Source: an uncultured Oscillospiraceae bacterium
GTDB lineage: Bacteria; Bacillota; Clostridia; Oscillospirales; Acutalibacteraceae
DNA: 10,774 nucleotides
NCBI GenBank assembly: GCA_900554525.1
Contig: USHL01000028.1
Location: forward strand, 1-10,774
Direction of reading: 5' to 3'
Position numbers and translations under genes: made by a program. Positions 1 through 8,200 of the stretch are shown one piece after another (position 1 is the stretch's first letter; the number at the start of each line of letters is the position of its first letter). The notes under the pieces are model-generated. The model saw only the letters and a list, made by a program, of their open reading frames with translations. It did no database searches and was not told the DNA's origin.

Positions 1-1
1 T

Positions 2-1645
2 GATGTCGCAGTTTTCTACGACGAGCATTCCCCGGCGTATATGCCATATACCGGCACTGATATCACCAACGAGCTGCTTTATAAGGCGATGACCTATACA
101 CAGCGACGTGAGCTTTATAGCATCGGCGCACCGCACGATATATATACCCTTGATGATCTGGAGGACGGCTATGTGCCGGAGCATAAGGTCAATATTATGC
201 TGATGACGGCGCAGGTGACCCCGGGTGAGCGCAAAGCTATTGAAGAAAAGCTGCAGAAAAACGGCAATGTGATTATCTGGATATTCACCTCCGGCCTGTC
301 GGACGGCGAGACCACGGATATAGCGAACCTCGAACAGCTTACAGGCATGAATCTGAGGATAGTCCCGACTGCGGGCAGCGAACGCAAGCTGATGGGCACC
401 GTGGAGGTAAGCAACTATAACCACTGGCTGACAGCGGGGCTTGCGGACGTCACCTACGGCGCGGTGGAATACCGCACGCTGGCGCCGGTAATCGCCGTAG
501 ACGACCCGTCGGCCGAGCCAATAGCTTATCATACCGCTCAAGCCGGCTACGAGAACGGTCTTGTGGGGCTTGCGGTCAAGGAAATGAGCGAGGGCGGCAG
601 AGAGTGGACCAGCATATATTCGGCGGTGCCCTGTATACCTGCGGCGCTCTTAAGGAATATCCTGAAGCACTGCGGCTGCCATATTTACAACGAAAATCCG
701 ACCGACGTGCTTTATGCCGATAACAACTATATTGCGGTGCATTCCCTCTTCGACGGCGAGCGTACCGTAACCCTGCCGCAGAAATCGACCGTTTACGATG
801 TATTCAACCGTAAGGTAATAGCCAGAAACGCAACGAGCTTTACCTTTAATATGGAAAAGGGAGGCACGCATTTGTTCCGCCTGACTCCCGATGACGTGCT
901 GCAGGTTTACGTGACCAGGACTGCGGGAGGCAGCGTTTCTCCGGAGGGGCTTGGAAACGTAAAGCCCGGCGGTGATTATACCTTCAGCTTTAAGGCGGAC
1001 GACGGCTATACGCTGAGCTATATCCTGATAGACGGCGTAAAAACCACCGTTTCGGGCGGAAGCTATACCTTTAAAAACGTAAATGAGAGCCACACTGCGG
1101 TGGCATATTATTCAAAGGTATATGATAAGCCTCCGATAGACGATAGCGATAAGCCGGAGCCTTTACCGGAGCCTGATCCGGGCGGAGGCGGCACTGCGGT
1201 TAATCCGGGAGGCGGAGCGGACATAAACGGCGGCGGTAATACAGCCGATAATGTGCCCGCTGAGGAGGATCCGGGACGTACGGCAGTTACTAAGGAAAAC
1301 ACAAAATACTATACTACCGTGTCGCTTAACTGGCCGGTTGTTATAGCGCTGGGCGCGGGTGTGTTTTTACTGATAGCAGCGGCAGTTATACTGCTTTGCC
1401 TGCTGCTCGCCAAGAATGTTCTGCTTTACCGCGGAGATAAGAAGATAGGCGCTCTGCGCGCGAAAAAGGGAACGGTGCAGCTTGATAAATTCAAGGAGCG
1501 CAAAGGCATAATGAATGTGACCGCAGTGGTCAAAAAGCGTTATGTAAAGAAGCACGCGGGCGAACGGCTCTGCTTCAGGCTGAACGGCGCCGAGCATACC
1601 GCCGTCATTCTTTCGGGCGGAGACAGTGTTTCGGTAAAGCTTTAA
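2..1645 (+). CDS. C-terminal part of a membrane-anchored GH42-like surface protein (5' end outside window)
   Basis: The frame is open from base 2, upstream of the first in-frame ATG at 41, so the gene starts before the window; 547 residues are visible. The N-terminal ~290 (including IGAPHDIYTLDDL at ~43-55 and the SIYSAVP and HCGCHIYNENPTDVLYADN stretches) resemble the GATase-like trimerisation region and C-terminal sandwich of GH42-type beta-galactosidase relatives; this is recall of the family pattern, not a search. Residues ~300-372 look like an InlB-type B-repeat (GGSVSP, DDGYTLSYILIDG). A Pro/Gly/Asp-rich linker (~373-425) leads to one hydrophobic span (~443-470, bases 1328-1411) and a basic tail of ~77 residues, which by the positive-inside rule should be cytoplasmic. 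The catalytic barrel, if present, lies upstream, so the enzymatic activity cannot be judged. A terminator follows 20 bases after the stop, which separates this gene from the importer operon. The membrane-anchor reading is firm; the GH42-like reading is moderate. Confidence 0.7.
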   Translation, partial: DVAVFYDEHSPAYMPYTGTDITNELLYKAMTYTQRRELYSIGAPHDIYTLDDLEDGYVPEHKVNIMLMTAQVTPGERKAIEEKLQKNGNVIIWIFTSGLSDGETTDIANLEQLTGMNLRIVPTAGSERKLMGTVEVSNYNHWLTAGLADVTYGAVEYRTLAPVIAVDDPSAEPIAYHTAQAGYENGLVGLAVKEMSEGGREWTSIYSAVPCIPAALLRNILKHCGCHIYNENPTDVLYADNNYIAVHSLFDGERTVTLPQKSTVYDVFNRKVIARNATSFTFNMEKGGTHLFRLTPDDVLQVYVTRTAGGSVSPEGLGNVKPGGDYTFSFKADDGYTLSYILIDGVKTTVSGGSYTFKNVNESHTAVAYYSKVYDKPPIDDSDKPEPLPEPDPGGGGTAVNPGGGADINGGGNTADNVPAEEDPGRTAVTKENTKYYTTVSLNWPVVIALGAGVFLLIAAAVILLCLLLAKNVLLYRGDKKIGALRAKKGTVQLDKFKERKGIMNVTAVVKKRYVKKHAGERLCFRLNGAEHTAVILSGGDSVSVKL

Positions 1646-1664
1646 AATCAATATGTCTCCTTCC

Positions 1665-1710
1665 GCTTTGCCGGGCAGCCTATTTTGAACTGTTCGGCAA
1701 AGCTTTTTTT
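1665..1710 (+). terminator. Intrinsic (rho-independent) terminator after the surface-protein gene
   Basis: GCTTTGCCG at 1665-1673 is the exact inverse of CGGCAAAGC at 1695-1703. The stem continues inward through two G-U pairs (1674-1675 with 1693-1694) and CAG/CTG (1676-1678 with 1690-1692), giving 14 pairs around an 11-base loop. Seven T residues (1704-1710) follow the stem directly. It sits 20 bases after the stop at 1645, which is the expected place for ending the upstream transcript. Confidence 0.93.
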
Positions 1711-1713
1711 GCC

Positions 1714-1782
1714 AAAAAGTAAAAAAAAGTAACCTTTGTGACGAAAAATTTGAACGCTTTTTTGCTTATATGTTTGTATAAT
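1714..1782 (+). promoter_or_regulatory. Probable promoter of the importer operon
   Basis: A perfect TATAAT lies at 1777-1782, 33 bases before the start codon of the solute-binding protein and downstream of the terminator. The -35 element is not clear. TTGAAC at 1750-1755 is a good hexamer but sits 21 bases from the -10, too far for a normal spacer, so either the -35 is weak (near 1754-1759) or an activator assists. A-tracts at 1714-1718, 1721-1728 and 1744-1748 could act as an UP element or bend the DNA. The leader would be only about 25-30 bases. No operator could be identified with confidence. Confidence 0.55.
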
Positions 1783-1815
1783 TAATATATAAAATTATCG
1801 GAAGGAGCCGAATTT

Positions 1816-3318
1816 ATGAAAAAATTGCTTATACGCGTAATATCCGTTCTTGCGGTTTTCGGTATGGCGGCGAGCACCGCCGGATGCAGTCTGACCAAAA
1901 CCACCGTCAACAGTGAAACGGATACAACCGTCAGCTATATAGACGGTCAGCCGACCGGCAGCGGTGCGGACGGCGCAGGAGACGGAGAGAGTCAGTCAGG
2001 CAGCTCTGCTTCGGGTAACGGCGGCGGGGTCGTCAGCACTCCGGACGGCGGTACGACCTCGCAGAACGCGGGTACTGTCGATAACAGTACAGAAGAAAAG
2101 CTTACCGGCACTCTTGAAATGCAGATATTCGTCGGCGGCTACGGCAGCGAATGCTGGGAATATGCCATAAACGAATTTCAGAAGCTTCAGCCGGAGCTTG
2201 AGATAAACGCTCATCTTGACACCAACGTTAACGCACAGATGAAAACCCGCTGGGCTAAAGACAACCCGCCCGATTTCGTGTTCCTCGAGGGCAGCAATAT
2301 GCCTAAGAGCACCTGGATGGCCGAAGGAAAGCTGCGGGATCTTAGCAGCCTTTTCAGCAACGGAAAGGTATACGGCACAAAAACCTCCATAAGCTCACAG
2401 ATTAAAAACGGGCTTGTGACCAAATATTCGAATACGAACAAGATATATGAGCTGCCGGTTCTGCTTTCGACCTACGGCATGTGGTACGACGAGGCCTACT
2501 TCAACTCGAATAAGTGGACTGTCCCGAAAAACTACACTGAGCTTCAGAGCTTCTGCAAGCAGGTAAAGGGCGCGGGTACATATCCGCTGATATATACAGG
2601 CAATTATTCCGGATATCTTGTCTGGGGTCTGCTTATGCCGGCGCTGGCGTCCGAGGCGGTCGCAAGTAATGATACCCAGTTCTTTTATGACATAGCCAAT
2701 GCCTCGCGCGAGGATGTCTGGGCCGACGCGCGTGTAAAGAAGACCCTTTCAAAGATAGAGAATCTTGCAAAGCAGGGTTATTTCGACCCGTCCGGACTTT
2801 CGATGAACCATATCACAAGTCAGGCTGCATGGCTTAAGCACAGCGCCGCGCTTATTCCGAACGGACTCTGGCTTGAAAATGAAATGCGCGACTCAATACC
2901 CGCGGATTTCAAAATGCGCTATTATCCGTCAATGCTTCATGACGCGGGTCAGCCGGTCTGCGTGATAGCCTCGTCTTCGACGGTGGGCATAGCCGCCAAG
3001 GCAAAGAACCCCAAGGCGGCGGAGGCTTTCCTGCGCTTCCTCTATACCGATAAGGTCGCGGCCAAGTTCGCCGAGCTTTGCGCCGTTCCGAGCGCCGCGC
3101 GTACCGATGTTTCAAATGCGAATCTTACCGATTCGGCCAAGCAGGTAAATGAGATGATAAACTCCTCCGAGGTGACTCTGGTCGCTAAGGGGTCGACCAC
3201 CTGGGGCAGCGTCGACGCAACCATAAACGAGTGCATCAATGCGCTTGTGGCGGGTGAAATGACGACCGACGAAATGATTTCGGAGCTTCGCAAGGCCACT
3301 AAAAATAAGATAGGCTGA
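1816..3318 (+). CDS. Carbohydrate ABC transporter solute-binding lipoprotein (CUT1 family)
   Basis: This is the extracellular sugar-binding component of an ABC importer, expected to be tethered to the outer face of the membrane and to deliver an oligosaccharide to the two permeases downstream. Residues 1-24 form a lipoprotein signal (MKKLLIRVIS, hydrophobic core, TAGC with Cys24 as the likely lipidated residue; the -3 residue is Thr rather than the usual Leu). Residues ~34-95 are a Ser/Gly/Thr/Asp-rich flexible linker. The SBP_bac_1-type fold follows from ~96, with WAKDNPPDFVFLEGSN near 147-162 and NPKAAEAFLRFLYTDKVAAKF near 396-416, as in family 1 binding proteins. The segment PNGLWLENEMRD recalls the NgcE (N-acetylglucosamine/chitobiose) group; I hold this only weakly. 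The start is fixed by GAAGGAG at 1801-1807, eight bases upstream. Length 500 residues, normal for the family plus the long linker. Confidence 0.9.
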   Translation: MKKLLIRVISVLAVFGMAASTAGCSLTKTTVNSETDTTVSYIDGQPTGSGADGAGDGESQSGSSASGNGGGVVSTPDGGTTSQNAGTVDNSTEEKLTGTLEMQIFVGGYGSECWEYAINEFQKLQPELEINAHLDTNVNAQMKTRWAKDNPPDFVFLEGSNMPKSTWMAEGKLRDLSSLFSNGKVYGTKTSISSQIKNGLVTKYSNTNKIYELPVLLSTYGMWYDEAYFNSNKWTVPKNYTELQSFCKQVKGAGTYPLIYTGNYSGYLVWGLLMPALASEAVASNDTQFFYDIANASREDVWADARVKKTLSKIENLAKQGYFDPSGLSMNHITSQAAWLKHSAALIPNGLWLENEMRDSIPADFKMRYYPSMLHDAGQPVCVIASSSTVGIAAKAKNPKAAEAFLRFLYTDKVAAKFAELCAVPSAARTDVSNANLTDSAKQVNEMINSSEVTLVAKGSTTWGSVDATINECINALVAGEMTTDEMISELRKATKNKIG

Positions 3319-3338
3319 TTTTTGCGGAAAATTTCGGC

Positions 3339-3358
3339 GCTCCGCAGCAGGGCGGAGT
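3339..3358 (+). other. Stem-loop in the gap between binding-protein and permease genes
   Basis: CTCCGC (3340-3345) pairs with GCGGAG (3352-3357) around a six-base loop, with one more G-U pair outside. No T-run follows, so it is not a good terminator. It lies 21 bases after the stop of the binding-protein gene, the usual place for an mRNA-stabilising hairpin that lets binding protein be made in excess of permease. That role is an inference from position. Confidence 0.5.
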
Positions 3359-3388
3359 ACGGCTCAAACATCGGCCGGAATAAATCAG

Positions 3389-3402
3389 GCGGCGTCTGCC
3401 GC
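3389..3402 (+). other. Second small GC-rich stem-loop before the permease gene
   Basis: GCGGC (3389-3393) pairs perfectly with GCCGC (3398-3402) around the tetraloop GTCT. It is 34 bases upstream of the permease ribosome site and has no T-run. With the hairpin at 3339-3358 it may protect or process the transcript in this 130-base gap. It is short enough to be chance in GC-rich DNA. Confidence 0.3.
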
Positions 3403-3448
3403 GCATGGTACAGACAGTAAAATTCTTAAACAAAAGGGAGGTTTACTT

Positions 3449-4390
3449 ATGCCGAAAAAAAGACCTGCCGCAAAGCATGGCCCGCATGACCGCAGTAAAA
3501 TCGGTTTTTTCTGCTGGTTCTGCCTGCCGTCGCTGCTGCTTTATCTGTTATTTTGCGTCTACCCGATCTTTTCCTCCCTTTATACCAGTTTTTTTGAATG
3601 GTCGGGTTATGACAAGCTTACCTCCGATTACTTCGTAGGCTTTCAGAATTATATAAAAGTGCTGACCGATTCGGAATTTTTGGCGGCAGTAAAAAACGAT
3701 TTCCTTATTATTCTCGGCAAGGAAGTAATAATCATAGCGCTGACGGTGCTTTTTGCCGTTTCTCTTACCCGTCTGCGCTTTTCAAAGCTCGAAACGGGAA
3801 TATACCGCTTCATCTTCTTTATGCCTAATGTGCTTTCGGTAGTTATAATTTCAATAATATGGACTTTTGTGCTCGACCCTAATTTCGGCATACTCAATCC
3901 GCTTTTAAGGGCAATAGGGCTTGAATCGGTCATTCCTCCGATGGGCTGGACCTATACCCATCCGATAGGGGTGCTGACCTTTGTCGCTTCTTGGTGCGGT
4001 ATCGGACTTTTTATGCTCATTATGATAACCGCCATAAACGGCATAAGCGCAGAGCTTTACGAATCGGCTACCATTGACGGCGCGGGCGAGTGGAAGCAGC
4101 TGCGCTATATAACGATGCCGGCCGTTTGGGAGCAGGCGAGATTTATGGTCATTACCATACTCTACCAGTCGTTCAGCTCCAATTTTACTCTGGTGCAGGC
4201 GATGCTCGGCGACAGCGTGAACGAGAAGTCGATAGTAATGGGCAAGTTTGTATATCAGCACAGCTTTGACAGTCAGTGGCCGCAGGTCGGCTATTCCTAT
4301 GCGGCGGCTATAATAATGCTGCTCATAACGGCAGCGGCTTCGCTTATCGTCAACCGTATTATGTCGGGGAGGTCGAGCGTAAATGAGTAA
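3449..4390 (+). CDS. Sugar ABC transporter permease, MalF/UgpA type
   Basis: This is the first membrane subunit of the importer, forming half of the translocation channel. Of 313 residues, about six hydrophobic spans are visible: ~18-48, ~84-107, ~118-142, ~174-196, ~231-252 and ~283-304. The cytoplasmic EAA loop that contacts the ATPase is at 201-224 (ELYESATIDGAGEWKQ followed by YITMP), with the conserved Gly and the final Pro in place. The start is set by GGGAGG at 3436-3441, seven bases before the ATG; an earlier ATG at 3405 is in another frame. The 3' end overlaps the next permease gene by eight bases, pointing to translational coupling. There is no periplasmic insertion like that of enteric MalF, as is usual for Gram-positive CUT1 permeases. 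The substrate cannot be read from the permease. Confidence 0.95.
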   Translation: MPKKRPAAKHGPHDRSKIGFFCWFCLPSLLLYLLFCVYPIFSSLYTSFFEWSGYDKLTSDYFVGFQNYIKVLTDSEFLAAVKNDFLIILGKEVIIIALTVLFAVSLTRLRFSKLETGIYRFIFFMPNVLSVVIISIIWTFVLDPNFGILNPLLRAIGLESVIPPMGWTYTHPIGVLTFVASWCGIGLFMLIMITAINGISAELYESATIDGAGEWKQLRYITMPAVWEQARFMVITILYQSFSSNFTLVQAMLGDSVNEKSIVMGKFVYQHSFDSQWPQVGYSYAAAIIMLLITAAASLIVNRIMSGRSSVNE

Positions 4391-5249
4391 ACTCAAAAAC
4401 CGCCTGAATTCCTCTCCGGCGGCCGCGGTAGGGCGCTGGGTTATACGCATTTTTCTGATACTTTGGAGCATTACGGTGGCCTTTCCGGTTATATGGGTGC
4501 TTTATACCTCCCTTAAAACAAATCAGGAGTTCTTTGATTCTCCGTGGGCGCTGCCGGCTGTTCCGCAGTGGAGCAACTTTACCGAGGCGTGGAACGAGGC
4601 TAACTTCGGCGGGTACTTCTTCAACAGTATTTTTACAGTGCTTCTGACCCTGGCGCTGACTCTTCTTTTTGTCGGTACAAACGCATATGTCATCGCAAAG
4701 TATAATAATAAGCTCATCCGCGGGCTGGAAAGGTTTTATATGCTCGCCATGATGGTACCGGCCATTCTTATGCTGGTTCCGCTTTATTACTTTGCCGATT
4801 CTCTGCGGATGACCGATTCGCTTATCTGGCTTTCGGTTATATATGCCGTTCAGGGAATGCCGTTTTCGGTCTTTCTGATGGCGGGCTTTGTGAGAGGAAT
4901 ACACAACGCGCTCATAGAGGCCGCCACTATTGACGGCGCTTCACAGTATACGGTATTTTTCCGCATTATAGTGCCGCTTTCGAAGCCGTCGCTTTTTGTT
5001 GTGGCGCTGCTCAATATCATGGGAACCTGGAACGAGTATATAACGGCGCTGACCTTTATCCACGATGAAAGCAAATATACCATCGCAATAGGACTTTCCT
5101 ATCTTACCAATTCAGGCACCTATGACGTTAACTACGGCAGGACCTTTGCCGGCCTTGCCATTGCTCTTGTACCTATACTTATTATTTACGGGCTCTTTCA
5201 GAAGCAGCTCCAGAACGGTATGTCGTCAAGCGACGGCGTGAAGGGCTGA
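4383..5249 (+). CDS. Sugar ABC transporter permease, MalG/UgpE type
   Basis: This is the second membrane subunit and should pair with the permease encoded just upstream. It has 288 residues with about six hydrophobic spans: ~21-43, ~79-105, ~117-138, ~144-168, ~202-224 and ~254-273. The EAA loop is at 176-202 (ALIEAATIDGASQYTVFFR, ending VPLSKP), an almost consensus match. The N-terminal LYTSLKTNQEFF pattern near 40-51 is typical of the MalG branch. Its ATG at 4383 overlaps the stop of the preceding gene, and its ribosome site GGGGAGG (4366-4372) lies inside that gene, so the two are likely made in equal amounts. No ATP-binding subunit follows. Gram-positive CUT1 systems often share one MsmK/UgpC-type ATPase encoded elsewhere, so absence here does not suggest a defect. 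Confidence 0.95.
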   Translation: MSKLKNRLNSSPAAAVGRWVIRIFLILWSITVAFPVIWVLYTSLKTNQEFFDSPWALPAVPQWSNFTEAWNEANFGGYFFNSIFTVLLTLALTLLFVGTNAYVIAKYNNKLIRGLERFYMLAMMVPAILMLVPLYYFADSLRMTDSLIWLSVIYAVQGMPFSVFLMAGFVRGIHNALIEAATIDGASQYTVFFRIIVPLSKPSLFVVALLNIMGTWNEYITALTFIHDESKYTIAIGLSYLTNSGTYDVNYGRTFAGLAIALVPILIIYGLFQKQLQNGMSSSDGVKG

Positions 5250-5287
5250 CATTTGTTTCACGCAGAGGTTGGCAAGGGAGGATATTT

Positions 5288-8200
5288 ATGAAAGCAGTTA
5301 AAAAATTATTAGCTTGTTTTATTTCGGTTTCACTGATTGCAGGCACTTTTACCGGCATTTCATTCTCTTCTTCGGCGGCTGAGCCGGAGCTCCTTGAAAT
5401 TTCAGACAGCCATACTGCGAACGGGTGGTACCGCACCTGGATAGGAAACGCCGATACCGAAAGGCATTATATAGAAATATCCGCCGAGGGCTGCGACGAT
5501 ATCGGTTCTCTGCATATTGTAAATACAACGCCGGAGGGCGACATGCGTGTAGGTTTTGACAAGGCTGTTCCCGCCGGCGAATATACACTGAAATTCAATA
5601 TCAAAGGCTCTGTAGCTTATGATGACCAATATTTTTATTTTAAAGAAAGCGGTCAGCCGGACAGCAGCCTTGCAGATCTTATTGCCAAAAAGAGCTATCC
5701 CGTCTGGGAAGAGGTTTCTCTTCCCTTTACAAGCGCGGGCGGCAGTGTTTTCGGCATAACCGTAAGCCAGTATAACTGGGCTACGGATATCTATATCGAC
5801 AATTTTGTTCTGCTTGATTCCGGCGGTAATGATGTACTCGGCGGTCTCGGCAATTTCTGCAGGGACGGCAGTGACGAAGGCGAAACCGAGGAGCTTTTGC
5901 AGATTTATGACAGTGAAACCGAAGATTATTGGTACCGTACCTGGATAGGAAACGCCGATACCGAAAAGCACTATATGGAAATATCCGCCGAGGGCTGCGA
6001 TGATATCGGCTCTCTGCATATAGTAAATACAGAGCCGGAGGGCGATATGCGGGTAGGCTTTAAGAAGCATATACCGGCAGGCAGCTATACCTTGAAATTC
6101 AATATCAGGGGTTCTGTTGCTTATGACAATCAACACTTTTATTTTAAAGAAAGCGGTCATGACGATAAGCTGGTAGACCTTATTTCCAAAAAGAGCTACC
6201 CCGAATGGGAAGAGGTATCGCTTCCCTTTACAAGCGCGGGCGGGAATATTTTCGGCATAACCGTGAGCCAGTATAACTGGGCTGCGGATATCTATATCGA
6301 CAATTTTGTTCTGCTCGATTCTGACGGTAACGATCTGCTCGGCGGCATAGGTAATTTTGACCGCAGGGTAACGTCCGAGCCGGAGGAGCCTCTGCCGGAG
6401 AATCTTCTCACGCTTTATGACAGCTTTACCGCCGGTAGCTGGTACAGGCAATGGCCTGCCGGCAGTGACACGAGCCTTAGATATATGGAGATTGCGGGTG
6501 CGGGATGCTTTGACAACGGCTCTCTGCATATAAAAAATGTCGCTCCGCAGGGAGATATGTACGCCTGCATAAATAAAACCATACCTGCCGGCAAATATAC
6601 GCTGAAGGTGAATATTAAAGGCTCGGTGGGGCTTACAACCGAATACTTCTGCTTTACTGAGGTCGGCGATACTTCAATTTTATTCGACCTTATCGATCGC
6701 AATGAGTATGCCGACTGGACGGAGGTCACCGGTACCTTTGAGACCAACGGAGGGACTGATTTCCTTATTATATTCAGTCAGTATAACGGCATAACCGATA
6801 TCTATCTCGACAATCTCCGCATTATCGATGAAAACGGGGAGGATATGCTGGAAGGCGCGGGCAGCTTCTGCACCGAGCCTGCGCTTGGTGAGCAGACCGA
6901 TACGGTTTTAATTCCGTCGCTTTTGTCCGGTGACAGCGGCGGCTTTGAGCTTTCTCTTCCGCAGTATGCTCTGACAGGGCGGCTAAAGCCGCGTGACGAG
7001 GCGCTTTACCTCAACGGTGAGCCTGCCGGGGATATTGCTTTTTGCGCTTTCGCCGACGGCTCGGCAAGGGTGGACTATACGGCATCGGACGGAGACGTCA
7101 TTGCCTTTGACGGGGTTTTCACCGATAATTACTATGCAAAGTATATCGGTCCCGTTGTTTTTAGGTATGCAGACGGGAAATGGGAGAATCTTCTTTCCGC
7201 AGAAGGCTCGGAATTTTACTTTTTTGAAACTCTGATAGATAATTACGACTTTTCCGGCGGTATCGGCGGCTGGGAGCTAAACTCCCTGCCGGAGGGCAGT
7301 GCCGATACGCTCTCGCAGACCGCGGAGGGCTATGACGGGCCTGCCATGCTGGTGACCCACAGTGCCGTTTCGGGAGAATGTGCCTATAAAGCAAGGACCG
7401 AAGCTTATATACCTGTCTGTGCGGGTGAAACTTATCTGCTGCGCTTTATGGTCAGGGCTTCGGGCAATATGTGTCTCGGCGCTTCGCTTAGGGGCAACGG
7501 CGGAACGGCGGTTGCCTGTGAGACGTCCGGTGCCGTAATAACAAACGGTACCGACGGTTGGCAGTGGATGAATTACCGCTTTACTCTGCCTGAGGATTCC
7601 TCTCTTACTGCGGTAAAGGTACAGCTTGACAACCGCTTCTCTTCCTCTGACGCCGAGGTAGCTTACGATAATATTGCGTTTTACAGGGTTTGCCCTAAGG
7701 GCGACGCTAACGGTGACGGCACCTCGGATATAAAGGATCTTATACGCTATAAAAAGGTAATGGCGGGCGTCGGCGAATATGTGAGCCCTAATGCCGCCGA
7801 CATGAACGGCAACGGTTATCTGAATGTTATTGATATGGCGGCTTTTCAAAGACATTTGCTGGGAACCGACGATTACGGTCCGGTGCCGTATGTAGCGGTT
7901 ACGGCGCCGACCGGTACTGCCTATCCGTTTAACGAAACGGCAAGGGCGTATCTTGCCTCGGGCGGCGCGCCGGTTGAGGATTATGCCGTGCAGATGAACG
8001 ATTCTGCTCAGGATATACGGATAGTCCTTGAATGTCCGGTTGACGGTGCTGAATTTAAAATAGAATATGGAACAAAGGAAGATTATTCCGACGCAGTGAG
8101 TGTGACTACGACGGAAAAAAGCATCGGAGTGAATAATCTATTCCGCAATACGGTCTATTATGTGCGGGTCACTGCTTCGGCAAACGGCTATACTAAGATT

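Noticed and set aside
3405..3638. A short + strand open frame starting just before the first permease
   Set aside because: It overlaps the permease in another frame; the strong GGGAGG serves the ATG at 3449, not the one at 3405.
3905..4471. A 188-codon minus-strand open frame over the permease junction
   Set aside because: Low-quality sequence opposite two strong permease genes, with no start signal; a product of codon bias.
5402..6529. A 375-codon open frame on the minus strand across the CBM repeats
   Set aside because: It lies opposite a clearly coding, repeat-bearing gene, has no ribosome site, and its own repetition simply mirrors the duplicated modules.
5390..6868. Tandem repeats considered as a CRISPR array or mobile element
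   Set aside because: The repeats are ~460 bases, in frame and encode protein modules; there are no short palindromic repeats with spacers, transposase or terminal inverted repeats.
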